A stretch of 64,000 nucleotides of DNA from Haloferax prahovense DSM 18310 (lineage in GTDB: Archaea; Halobacteriota; Halobacteria; Halobacteriales; Haloferacaceae): positions 143,650 through 207,649 of the forward strand of contig NZ_AOLG01000012.1 in assembly GCF_000336815.1 (NCBI RefSeq), written 5' to 3'. A model generated the notes under the pieces. It saw only the letters and a program-made list of their open reading frames with translations, was not told where the DNA came from and ran no database searches. Below, in pieces: positions 26,983-35,422 of this stretch. The stretch's first letter is position 1. Each line of letters starts with the position of its first letter. The position numbers and the translations under genes were made by a program.

Positions 26983-27372
26983 ATGTCCAATCTCCTCCCC
27001 GAGGAAGCAAAAGAAAAGCTCGTCACCGTCTGCCGCACGGCCGTCGGCGACAGCCTCCGGTCGCTCACGTACTTCAGCCGCTTCGACTACGTGCAGGTGT
27101 ACCTCCGCGAGGACCTCGAACAGGAGGCCGACCTGAACTCCTTTATCGGCAACGAGTGGCACGACTTCAAGATGACCCAGGACGCCTACCGCGGCTCCGA
27201 ACTCGGCGACTACGAGTACACGATTCGCGTGTTCGAAAACGGCTACCTCGTTCGCATCACCGTCGAGGACTTCGGCGTCTTCGTCACCACCGACGGCATC
27301 TCGATGCAGGACTTCGAGGCGCTGGCGGCCGCGACGACCGAGATTCTCGACGAGTGGGCCATCGAGGAGTAA
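26983..27372 (+). CDS. Uncharacterised haloarchaeal protein (DUF7522-like)
   Basis: 129 residues, soluble, acidic. LPEEAKEKLVTVCRTAVGDSLRSLTYFSRFDYVQVYLREDLEQ leads into a beta-rich half (YEYTIRVFENGYLVRITVEDFGVFVTTDGI) and a final helix. The family is common in haloarchaea but I know of no function. Convergent with lhr. Confidence 0.75.
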   Translation: MSNLLPEEAKEKLVTVCRTAVGDSLRSLTYFSRFDYVQVYLREDLEQEADLNSFIGNEWHDFKMTQDAYRGSELGDYEYTIRVFENGYLVRITVEDFGVFVTTDGISMQDFEALAAATTEILDEWAIEE

Positions 27373-27396
27373 GCGGGCGAACCGGAATCCACCCCG

Positions 27397-30237
27397 TCAG
27401 TCCCAGAACGACTGGGTTCGGGCGTACTCGCGCTCCCGTTCGAGGATGTCGCGGTAGAAGTCGTCTTCGTCCTCGCGGAGCTTGTTGATGATGCGCGCGG
27501 CGTTGTGCGGGCCGACCCCGCGGGCCGCGAGCGCGACGACCGCCCGCTTGCCGTGGGCCTGCACGAGACTCGCCGAGCGGTAGGCCCGCTTCGTCAGTCG
27601 CTCCTGTTCGTCGTCTTTCTCCGGCGTGCGGACCGCTTTCACCGTCTCCTCGTCCCACGGATTGAGCGCGGCGACGCGGGTCGCGCCGCACTCGGGGCAC
27701 GCCACGGGGTCGCGGACGCGCTTTACCTTCGTCTTTCGAGTCCAGTCTTTGCAGTGGAGACACGCCAACAGCACGCGGTCGTTCTGAATCCGGTCGCGGA
27801 CCGTCTCGATGACGCTCGCGTCGGCGTTCTCGGGGACGAGCAGGTCGGTTCCCGACCCGCGGCCGCCGGTGCCGATGGCGGTCGGTTCGCGGGCGACGGC
27901 GAGTTCCACGTCGCCCTCGCGGACGCGGCGGAGCAGTTCAACCGTCTCCTCGACGGCGAGGTCCGTATGGAACACCTCGCGGACGGCCTCGTCGTAGACG
28001 GGCGTGTCCTCCAGCGCGGCGAGGAGGCGGTCGCCGCCGAAGCGACCCTTCCCCTGATAGCGCTTGAGCGCGCCGAACTTCGCGGCCACCTGTGCGAGCG
28101 TGAACTTCAGCGAGTCCGACCGCTTGAGCGCGAGTTCGAGCAGGGCCTCGACGTGGTCGGGGTCGGTCTCGCGGAGCACCTCGGCGAACGTCGTCGGGCG
28201 GACCTTCCCCGGCACGTCGAACTCGATGCGGTAGGGGTCGACCTCCATCCCGACCGACGAGCCGGTCCGCTGGCCGATGAGCGCCGAGAGGAGCCGACCG
28301 AGCGTCTCGTTCACCCGGTGGCCGTACGGCGAGTTCAGCGTCACCTTCCGAGGCGAGCCTTCGAGGACGAGCCTGTTCGCCGTCGGAATCGGCGCGTCGG
28401 CTTCGACCTGTTTCTCGATGGGGCCGAGCGCCGAGCGGACCGTGGCCTCGTCGGTCGGGTAGCGCATGGCGATGTCGCGGGCGACGGCCTCGCGGTCGGC
28501 TCCGGACTCGAACTGCGGCGCGGCCACGTCGCGGAGTTCGCCCACCTCACCGGCGACCGGCGCGGGCACCGGAATCTCCGAGCCGACCCACGACGGCACC
28601 TCGCCGCCGGGGTCCTCGATGGGCGAGACGTTCACTTGCGCCTCCTCCTCGTCCACGTCGTTGACGCGCCACATCTCGCCGCGCTGGATGAACGTCGCGC
28701 CCGGCGCGGCGAAGTTGAGGACGAACTTCTCGTCGAGCGTCCCTATCTGCCGGCGCGAGGAGATGTCGTGAACGTCGTAGGTCTCCTCGTCGGGAATCAT
28801 CGAGAGGTTGGCGTAGAAGTACTGCCACGTGCCGCCGGACTTTTCGAGGAGGTCTTTGTCCTCGTCGAGCCAGAGGAGGCGGTTCCCCGAGAGTTCGCGG
28901 ACGACCGCCCGAAAGTCGTCCTCGTCGAGGTCGCGGAAGGGGTACGCCCGCGTGATAATCTCGTAGGCGCGGCGGGCCGACACGTCACCGTAGTCCATGA
29001 CGACGCCGACGATTTGGTTGGCGACGGTGTCGAGGCTCCCGTGGTGGACGCGGGCGGGTTCGACCTCGCCGGAGACGGCCCGCCGGGCGATGGCGAGCGC
29101 TTCGAGCGTGTCGTCGGGGTGGTCGGTGACGACGGTCCCGCGGGAGACGACGCCCAAGCGGTGGCCCGCCCGGCCGACCCGCTGGAGGAGCCGCGACACC
29201 TCGCGGGGGCTGTTGTACTGGACGACGTGGTCCACCCGGCCCACGTCGATGCCGAGTTCCATCGACGACGTGCAGATGAGCGCGTCCAACTCGCCGGCCT
29301 TGAAGCGGTCTTCCACGTCGATGCGAACGTCCTTCGACAGCGAGCCGTGGTGGACCTCGATTGGGTCGCCGAGCGCCTTGAACCGCGAGCCGAGCGCCTC
29401 CGCGGTCTGTCTGGTGTTGACGAAGACGAGCACGGACTCGTGGTCGCGGACGATATCTCGAACCGTCCGGACGTGGCTCGCTATCTCGGGGTCGGTGGCG
29501 AGTTTGCCCGCCAGCGCCTCGTCCTCGTTCGTCACCTCGGGGCGGACGACTTCGAACTCGACGCGGTTGTCCACGTCGACCTCGATGACCTCGAACGGTC
29601 GGTCGCCGGTCAGGAACTTCCCGACCTCCTCGGGCGACCCGACCGTCGCCGAGAGCCCAATTCGCTGGAACGGCCCGGCCAACTCGCGGAGGCGCTCTAA
29701 CCCGATTGTCAACTGCGCGCCGCGCTTCGCCGACGCGAGTTCGTGGACCTCGTCGACGACGACGTGGTGCACGTCCGACAGCGCCGTCCGCAACTTCTTC
29801 CCGGTGAGCATCGCCTGCAGCGTCTCGGGCGTCGTCACCAGCACGTCCGGCGGGTCGTTGGCCTGCTTCTGTCGCTGGTACTGCGTGGTGTCGCCGTGGC
29901 GAACGTCGATGTCGACGTCGAGCTGTTCGCCCCACCAGTCGAGCCGCTGGCGCATGTCGCGGTTCAGCGCCCGAAGCGGGGTGATGTAGAGCGCCGAGAT
30001 ACCGAACCGGCCCTCGGCGTCGGCGATGGCCGAAAAGACCGGCAGCATCGCCGTCTCCGTCTTTCCGGTGCCCGTGGGCGCGATGATGAGGCCGTGTTTC
30101 CCGTCGGTCAGCGGGGGAATCGCCCGGCGCTGCGGCTCGGTGGGCGTCGTGAATCCGCGCTCCGAGAGCGCGTTTCGAACGGGCGACGAGAGCGTCGCGA
30201 AGGCGTCCATTCCGGCGGCGGCCTCGCCGTCTGGCAT
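27397..30237 (-). CDS. lhr: Lhr-type DEAD/DEAH-box ATP-dependent helicase
   Basis: 946 residues. Walker A is APTGTGKTETAML near residue 55 and the DEVH box is VVVDEVHELASAKRGAQL. LQRVGRAGHRLGVVSRGT is motif VI of the second RecA domain. A winged-helix/Lhr-core domain follows, and near the C-terminus CLHCKDWTRKTK...CPECG forms a four-Cys zinc site, after which a short HhH-like region (RGVGPHNAARIINKL) is seen. Lhr proteins unwind 3'-tailed DNA and act in replication-coupled repair. Confidence 0.93.
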   Translation of the reverse strand: MPDGEAAAGMDAFATLSSPVRNALSERGFTTPTEPQRRAIPPLTDGKHGLIIAPTGTGKTETAMLPVFSAIADAEGRFGISALYITPLRALNRDMRQRLDWWGEQLDVDIDVRHGDTTQYQRQKQANDPPDVLVTTPETLQAMLTGKKLRTALSDVHHVVVDEVHELASAKRGAQLTIGLERLRELAGPFQRIGLSATVGSPEEVGKFLTGDRPFEVIEVDVDNRVEFEVVRPEVTNEDEALAGKLATDPEIASHVRTVRDIVRDHESVLVFVNTRQTAEALGSRFKALGDPIEVHHGSLSKDVRIDVEDRFKAGELDALICTSSMELGIDVGRVDHVVQYNSPREVSRLLQRVGRAGHRLGVVSRGTVVTDHPDDTLEALAIARRAVSGEVEPARVHHGSLDTVANQIVGVVMDYGDVSARRAYEIITRAYPFRDLDEDDFRAVVRELSGNRLLWLDEDKDLLEKSGGTWQYFYANLSMIPDEETYDVHDISSRRQIGTLDEKFVLNFAAPGATFIQRGEMWRVNDVDEEEAQVNVSPIEDPGGEVPSWVGSEIPVPAPVAGEVGELRDVAAPQFESGADREAVARDIAMRYPTDEATVRSALGPIEKQVEADAPIPTANRLVLEGSPRKVTLNSPYGHRVNETLGRLLSALIGQRTGSSVGMEVDPYRIEFDVPGKVRPTTFAEVLRETDPDHVEALLELALKRSDSLKFTLAQVAAKFGALKRYQGKGRFGGDRLLAALEDTPVYDEAVREVFHTDLAVEETVELLRRVREGDVELAVAREPTAIGTGGRGSGTDLLVPENADASVIETVRDRIQNDRVLLACLHCKDWTRKTKVKRVRDPVACPECGATRVAALNPWDEETVKAVRTPEKDDEQERLTKRAYRSASLVQAHGKRAVVALAARGVGPHNAARIINKLREDEDDFYRDILEREREYARTQSFWD

Positions 30238-30327
30238 CGCCCGAGGTTACGGTTCGAGGCGATTAAGCGCACCGCTCGGGGCGGTCCCGACCGGGAGATT
30301 CATGTCGTCAGTGAATCAATTTCGGGC

Positions 30328-30606
30328 GTGTCCCCGAAACGAGTCTACTGGTCCGCGTTCCTCGTCTTCGGTCTCTGTGCCGCCGTCGATATCGCGCTCG
30401 ACGTTTCCGCGGGAGACGTGGGTATCAACACCGCCGCAGCGGCCGCGGGCGTCGTCGTGGTCGGCTACGCGTCGGTCGTCGCCCTCCGCGACCCCGACCG
30501 CGCTCGGGTCCCGTCGGACTGGAGCCCGCTCGTCTACCTCGTCATCGTCGGCGCGGCGCTCTACACGTTCGGCGTCGCCCTCCAACTGTACTCGGTGGTG
30601 ATGTGA
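30328..30606 (+). CDS. Small three-span membrane protein, first of a tandem pair
   Basis: 92 residues from a GTG start (VSPKRVYWSAFLVFG). Three hydrophobic spans at about 8-28, 33-53 and 68-90. Its stop overlaps the start of the next gene (ATGTGA). The two proteins have the same length, a similar N-terminus (S/TP-K/E-R-x-x-W) and an aligned VGYA...R segment, suggesting tandem duplication. Function unknown. Confidence 0.72.
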   Translation: MSPKRVYWSAFLVFGLCAAVDIALDVSAGDVGINTAAAAAGVVVVGYASVVALRDPDRARVPSDWSPLVYLVIVGAALYTFGVALQLYSVVM

Positions 30607-30881
30607 CTCCCGAGCGCTCCTTTTGGCTGTCGCAGGCCGGCTTCACCGGCGGGAACCTGTTCATCGTTCTCGGCAACCAGCGAGGTGACCTCGCGACGTG
30701 GCAACTGGTCTTCGCGGCGGTGCTGGCGCTTTCGACCCTCTGGTTCGTCGGCTACGCCGTTCGAGAACGAGAAAAGGGCGTCCCGGAGTTCTTCCGCGAG
30801 TGGACCGGTTGGCAACGACTCGCCAACGTGGCGGCCACCTCCGTGTTCGTCATCGGCACTCTCACGTTCGTCTTCGCGTAG
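30603..30881 (+). CDS. Small three-span membrane protein, second of a tandem pair
   Basis: 92 residues from a GTG start (VTPERSFWLSQAGFTGG). Hydrophobic spans at about 12-24, 33-53 and 72-92. Overlaps the preceding gene by four bases, so the two are translationally coupled and may form a heteromeric membrane complex. No family recognised. Confidence 0.72.
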   Translation: MTPERSFWLSQAGFTGGNLFIVLGNQRGDLATWQLVFAAVLALSTLWFVGYAVREREKGVPEFFREWTGWQRLANVAATSVFVIGTLTFVFA

Positions 30882-30933
30882 CGGGTCGGAAAAACGGGAA
30901 GTCGCGTTTGACGACCGCGACGACTTCGGCCCC

Positions 30934-31716
30934 TCAGACGTTCCGGTAGTCGCCCAATCGCGTGCCGTCGAGCAGGTAGGCCTCCCCGTCCGCGAGGCCG
31001 TCGGGCAGGAACGGCGAGAGAAATCCCTGACCGGGGACGTTGACCCACGTCCCGCCCGAGGTGTCGTTGAACGCCGGGAACACCACGAGTTCGGCGTCGG
31101 CTCGCGTCACCTCCGCGGGGTCGACCTCGTAGTGCTCCGCGAACACTTCGGGAGCGAGAGCGCCGCGGAGCCAGACGCGCTCTTTCCGCGCGCCGCCGAC
31201 CTCGTCCTCCAGCCTGACCGCCGGGTGCTCGTGAGCCGAACAGACCACGTCGGCGGCGAGCACCTCCCGCGAGGGCCACGTGTGGCCGTGGCAGAATCCC
31301 ACGTCGCCGAGGCGGACGCCCGCGGGGTCTGTCACCTCCACGTCGTCGCCGAAAAATGCCGCGAGGCCGCCGTCGTGGTTGCCGGGGACGACCGTCAGTT
31401 CGGCGCGGTCGGCCACGGCGTCCGCGAGGTCGCGCAGTTCCTCGGCCTCGTCTCCCTCCGGGTCGCCGATGCGGTGACCGAGGTCGCCGAGGACGACCAG
31501 TCGGTCGGCGTCCGTCCGATCGAGAAGCGACAGCAGGCGCTCGCGGCGGACCGCGGCCTTCGACGGGAGTTCCACCCCGCGTTCGTACCGCAGGCCGGCC
31601 TCGATGCCGGCGTGGTAGTCGGCGACGACGAGCGAGCGCTCGGGGAACCCGCGTCTGCTCGTCCGCGCCACCGCGGCTGGGTGGCCGGGTATCGGTTCGA
31701 CGAGCGGTCCCGACAC
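30934..31716 (-). CDS. rpe: RPA-associated metallophosphoesterase
   Basis: 260 residues of the calcineurin-like fold. Metal ligands: VVADYHAGIE (Asp, His), VVLGDLGHRIGD, VPGNHDGG, FCHGHTWPS and CSAHEHPAV. It is the third gene of the rpa1-rpap1-rpe operon, with four bases between it and rpap1. The same arrangement was described in Haloferax volcanii, where the phosphoesterase is genetically linked to RPA1. Substrate unknown, perhaps a nucleic acid or nucleotide. Confidence 0.87.
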   Translation of the reverse strand: MSGPLVEPIPGHPAAVARTSRRGFPERSLVVADYHAGIEAGLRYERGVELPSKAAVRRERLLSLLDRTDADRLVVLGDLGHRIGDPEGDEAEELRDLADAVADRAELTVVPGNHDGGLAAFFGDDVEVTDPAGVRLGDVGFCHGHTWPSREVLAADVVCSAHEHPAVRLEDEVGGARKERVWLRGALAPEVFAEHYEVDPAEVTRADAELVVFPAFNDTSGGTWVNVPGQGFLSPFLPDGLADGEAYLLDGTRLGDYRNV

Positions 31717-31720
31717 GGCC

Positions 31721-33649
31721 TCAGATGGCCTTCAGCACGCCGTCCTGCGGCTCGTAACACCGGCCGCCGAGGAGCGCCTCTTGGATGGCGTCTTCGACCG
31801 CGCCGGGGTCCGCGCCGTACTCGTCGACGACGGCCGCGACGACCTCGTCGTGGGACGCGCCGTCGCCGTCGTCGAGGTCGTCCATGGCGTCCACGACGAC
31901 CGATTCGAGGTCGATGTCCTCGGCGGCTTCGTCGGCGTCGGCCTCGGTCTCGGCGTCGTCCGACCCGGCGTCGAGCGTCGGCTCTGGTTCGGATTCCGGT
32001 TCGGGGTCGACCGCCGGTTCGGGTTCCGAGGCGGCGTCGGCCGCGGGGTCCGATTCCGGCTCTGCTACCGGTTCGGCGTCGGCGGGTTCGTCTTCGAGTT
32101 GTTCGGTGAGGTCGTCCGCGTCGGGCACGTCGATGTCCGCCTCGCCGGCGGGGTCGACGTCCGCGCCGGAGGTGAACTCCGTACCGAACTCGGACTCGAT
32201 TTCGGCCCGCTCGTCCTCGTCGAGTTCGTACATCCCGTCGGGGTCGACCGAGTCGTCGGCGTCGGTGGTCGCGGAGTCGGTCGCCGCGTCGGTTGACGAC
32301 TCGTCGGCCGCGGCGGCCGACGCGTCCGCCTCGGGTTCGGGGTCGTCGAAACCGTCCTCGAAGTCGCCGAGCGTGCCGTCGTCGGAGCCGCCGAAGGTGT
32401 CCGATTCGGCCGTATCCGCGTCGGTGGCGTCGTCCTCGAAGTCGCCGAGCGCGCCGTCGTCCGAGCCGGCGTCGAAGTCGGGCTCCGAGTCGGCGTCGAG
32501 CGAGTCGGACGCGAGGTCGGGTTCGGACGTGAGATCAGGTTCCGCAGCAGGTTCCGGCTCTGCGTCAGGTTCGGGGTCCGCCGCGGGTTTCGGCTCTGCG
32601 TCAGCTGTCGTGGACGGCGCGGTCTCCGGTTCTGACTCGGACGCCGGCTGGCTTTCGGTCGCGGTGGTCGCTTCGGCGGCGACGGGTTCCGAGTCGGATG
32701 CTGGCTCCGACTCGGGTTCCGGTTCAGGCTCGGCTTCCGCGGCGGGTTCGGGCTCGCCTCCGGCGTCGAGTTCCGGTTCCGGTTCCGTGTCGGCGTCAGC
32801 GACCGTCTCGGCGTCCGGTTCGGCGTCGAACTCGCCCGCGTCGGGCTCCGAGTTGTCGAGGTCGTCGCCGTCGTCCGCGTCCGCCTCGCCGACCTCGATA
32901 TCGACGCTCGCGGCCGGTTCGAGGTCGAGTTCGGGGAGCGGGCCGAGGACCGCGTCCCCGCCGTCGCCGGGGGCGACGTCGAGGGGGTCGACTTGGTCGC
33001 GGTCGCCCGCGACGAGTTCGAGCGCCTGCACGGCGACTTCGCGCAGGGCCTCGAGGTAGGTCCGGGTCGTCCCGTAGTGGTCGATGGCGCGGGGGACGCC
33101 CGCCGCGAGCGTCGAGTCCACGCCGCGCGCTTCGAGCGCGCGAGTCAGGTCGTCGCCGCGGTAGGACATCGACAGCGCCTCGTCGAACACCGCGATGCGG
33201 CGGAGCGTCGCCTCGGCGGCCGAGACGATCCAGCGGTCGCGCACGTCGGCGTCGACGGTGTTGACGCTCTCGGGGCGGACCGAGGAGTAAACCACGTCGG
33301 CGTCGTCCGGTTCGTACGTCCGGGCCTTGCCCGCGAGCGAGACGAACGCCGGGGGCGTCGCCGCGTCGAGGGAGGCCATCGGCTCTGGCTGGTACTGCCC
33401 GGCGTAGGTGACGAACGCGCCCGTCGGGTCCGCGATGCGCCCGCGGAGCACCTCGTCGTTGACGTGTTCGACCTCGGTGAGCACGCCCGCGACGAACGTC
33501 CGGTTCAGCCGTGCGCCGGTGGGCGTGACCACGTAGTTCGGCGCGCGCTCCTCGTCGCTCTCGGAGTACGAAAGCGACGCGTCGTCGAACTCGGCGGCGA
33601 AGACGCGGTAGGCGATTTCCCGCGTGCCGACGACCGGCGAGGCGCTCAT
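31721..33649 (-). CDS. rpap1: RPA-associated protein RPAP1 with a long acidic linker and C-terminal winged helix
   Basis: 642 residues. Residues 1-215 are the conserved COG3390 domain with an OB fold (REIAYRVFAAEFDDASLSY, FVAGVLTEVEHV, FVTYAGQYQPEP). Residues about 222-577 are an extreme low-complexity Asp/Glu/Pro/Ser/Ala stretch with PEPE-type repeats. The last 65 residues (DEVVAAVVDEYGADPGAVEDAIQEALLGGRCYEP) read as a winged helix like the C-terminus of RPA32. RPAP1 copurifies with RPA1 in H. volcanii. Starts inside the rpa1 stop codon (ATGA overlap). Confidence 0.9.
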   Translation of the reverse strand: MSASPVVGTREIAYRVFAAEFDDASLSYSESDEERAPNYVVTPTGARLNRTFVAGVLTEVEHVNDEVLRGRIADPTGAFVTYAGQYQPEPMASLDAATPPAFVSLAGKARTYEPDDADVVYSSVRPESVNTVDADVRDRWIVSAAEATLRRIAVFDEALSMSYRGDDLTRALEARGVDSTLAAGVPRAIDHYGTTRTYLEALREVAVQALELVAGDRDQVDPLDVAPGDGGDAVLGPLPELDLEPAASVDIEVGEADADDGDDLDNSEPDAGEFDAEPDAETVADADTEPEPELDAGGEPEPAAEAEPEPEPESEPASDSEPVAAEATTATESQPASESEPETAPSTTADAEPKPAADPEPDAEPEPAAEPDLTSEPDLASDSLDADSEPDFDAGSDDGALGDFEDDATDADTAESDTFGGSDDGTLGDFEDGFDDPEPEADASAAAADESSTDAATDSATTDADDSVDPDGMYELDEDERAEIESEFGTEFTSGADVDPAGEADIDVPDADDLTEQLEDEPADAEPVAEPESDPAADAASEPEPAVDPEPESEPEPTLDAGSDDAETEADADEAAEDIDLESVVVDAMDDLDDGDGASHDEVVAAVVDEYGADPGAVEDAIQEALLGGRCYEPQDGVLKAI

Positions 33650-34929
33650 GCGCGCACCTCCGTGAGGAGGGCGGCCGCGCGTTCGGCCGGGTCGTCGTCC
33701 GTCTCCTCGAACTCGTCGGCTTCGAGGTTCGCGCCGTACTCGTCCACGGAGAGGTTCCCGCGGACGCGGTACTCGCGGCCGACGAGCGTGTCGGCGATGT
33801 CGTCGGCGACGACCTCCTTGTCCATCGCCTCGCGGGCGGCCTCCATCGCGTCGGCCATGGTCCCGCCGTAGATTTCCTCTGTGAGGTCGCGGTCGAGGAT
33901 GGCGGTCACCGTGCCGGTGCCGTCGTCGAGAATCGCCTTCACGCGCATGTCGTCCTCGCCGTCGACCTCGCCGTGCTGTCGGCACTGACCGTTCTGGACG
34001 ACGCGACTGCATTTGGGACAGCGCTCGATGAGCCCGGAGCCGTCGCGCACTTCGAGGACGTTGCCGAGCACTTCCACGTCGAACATCCCGCCGGCGTCGA
34101 CGGCCTCGCCGATTTTCAGGCGGGGCGCGGAGTCGGTCACGGCGACGGGGTCGTCGAGGACCTCGAGCGTCGTGAACTCCGAGAGGTTCACCTGCGGCAC
34201 GCCGCGGAACTCCCGGACGTACACGTCCGAGAGACGGACGCTCGCGCCCTCTTTCACGTCGGGGCGCGGTGCCCAGTCGGTGAAGGGGAGCCGGCCGGTC
34301 TCGTCGGCGACGACGCCCGAGAGGATTGTCGTCTCACCGTTTCGGCCGTCGATGGTGCGCGAGTCGACTTCGAGGACGCGGACCTCGACGGTTCGGCCGC
34401 GGTCGCCGGCCTGCAGGTCGATGAGGTCGGCCTCGCCGCCGATGCGGTCGTCGTAGGGCGTCTCGACCGTCTCGGACTCCACGCCGACCGTCGAGGACGC
34501 GCCGATGTTCAGTTCGGGCTTGCCGTCCCACTCGCGGACGCCGGCGTTACCGATGACGACGGAGTCGCCCGGTTCGAAGCCGAAGTCCTGCCACGCGGTG
34601 TAGGAGATGACGCCGGACTCGTCGGCGAGTTCTCCCTCGCGGATGGTCTGTTCGTCGCCCTGATAGACGATAGAGCGGGTGCCCACGGTGAGCACGCGGA
34701 CCGTCACGGAGACGTTGCCGCCGTCGGGGTCGATGTCGGCGATTCGCTTCGTGGACGGCGCGCCGTCGCTGCCGCCGGAGCTTCCGCCGCCGTGTTTGCG
34801 GCGGACGCTCTGTTTCGCCTCGTCGAGCGGGACGCTGTACTGCAGGAGGTTCTGCAGGTCGGATTTGACCTCCTCTTTGTCGACACCGAGGGCGGAGGCA
34901 AGCTCCTCGGCGTGCTGGTCGAGTTCCAT
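33646..34929 (-). CDS. rpa1: Replication protein A (single-stranded DNA-binding)
   Basis: 427 residues. A short N-terminal helix bundle (DQHAEELASALGVDKEEVKSDLQNLLQYSVPLDEAK) is followed by three OB folds (about 60-160, 170-265, 275-400). The third holds a zinc finger, CPKCSRVVQNGQCRQHGE. It coats ssDNA during replication and repair. The ATG at 34929 sits about 28 bases after a CTTTTTATCC box on the minus strand. First gene of rpa1-rpap1-rpe. Confidence 0.93.
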   Translation of the reverse strand: MELDQHAEELASALGVDKEEVKSDLQNLLQYSVPLDEAKQSVRRKHGGGSSGGSDGAPSTKRIADIDPDGGNVSVTVRVLTVGTRSIVYQGDEQTIREGELADESGVISYTAWQDFGFEPGDSVVIGNAGVREWDGKPELNIGASSTVGVESETVETPYDDRIGGEADLIDLQAGDRGRTVEVRVLEVDSRTIDGRNGETTILSGVVADETGRLPFTDWAPRPDVKEGASVRLSDVYVREFRGVPQVNLSEFTTLEVLDDPVAVTDSAPRLKIGEAVDAGGMFDVEVLGNVLEVRDGSGLIERCPKCSRVVQNGQCRQHGEVDGEDDMRVKAILDDGTGTVTAILDRDLTEEIYGGTMADAMEAAREAMDKEVVADDIADTLVGREYRVRGNLSVDEYGANLEADEFEETDDDPAERAAALLTEVRA

Positions 34930-35029
34930 CGAGTCGGGATTCGCCCCCGTCGGATAAAAAGTGTTGCCGGGCGTGCGGGCGGCGACCGGCGGGCGAATCA
35001 CTAAGTGCTCGCGTGTCAGTTGGAGTCGT

Positions 35030-35407
35030 ATGTCGAACGACGAGACCCCGGACGCCGACGCCGCCGACGAGGAGGTCTCCTTCTCTGTGACCATCGAGGA
35101 CGGCTGGACGACCATCGTGATGGAGGGCGACAAGGACAGCGCGGTCGTCGTCCGCTCGGCGTCCGGCGAGCGAATCTACCTCCCGCCGGAGGGGTTCGAC
35201 GCCGAGGCGGCCACCGACAGCGCGTACCAGTCGTCGGACAGCCCCTACCAGTCGGCGTACGACTCGCCGTACCAGTCGGTCCAGACCGACGACTCGCCGT
35301 ATCAGTCAGCCCGCGGCACGATGCCGCGAGAAGGGATGGTGCCGACCCGCGGCGGCTACCGGATTCGCCACCCCGAGCCGGTGACCGACGTGCGCCTCCT
35401 CCGCTGA
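35030..35407 (+). CDS. Haloarchaeal protein with four DSPYQS repeats
   Basis: 125 residues. A compact beta-rich N-terminal region (VSFSVTIEDGWTTIVMEGDKDSAVVVRSASGERIYLPPEG) is followed by DSAYQS (63-68), DSPYQS (70-75), DSPYQS (78-83) and DSPYQS (88-93), then a basic tail. The repeats offer regularly spaced Ser/Tyr residues that could be phosphorylated or bind a partner. It is divergent from rpa1, with a shared 100-base promoter region. Unknown function; no recognised domain. Confidence 0.8.
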   Translation: MSNDETPDADAADEEVSFSVTIEDGWTTIVMEGDKDSAVVVRSASGERIYLPPEGFDAEAATDSAYQSSDSPYQSAYDSPYQSVQTDDSPYQSARGTMPREGMVPTRGGYRIRHPEPVTDVRLLR

Positions 35408-35422
35408 ACGGGGGTCGCCCGC

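Noticed and set aside
32000-32850. DNA repeats in the rpap1 region (ccggttccgg, tcggcgtcg)
   Set aside because: They arise from the Asp/Glu/Pro/Ser low-complexity protein segment rather than from a DNA repeat array or CRISPR; units are irregular and stay in frame.
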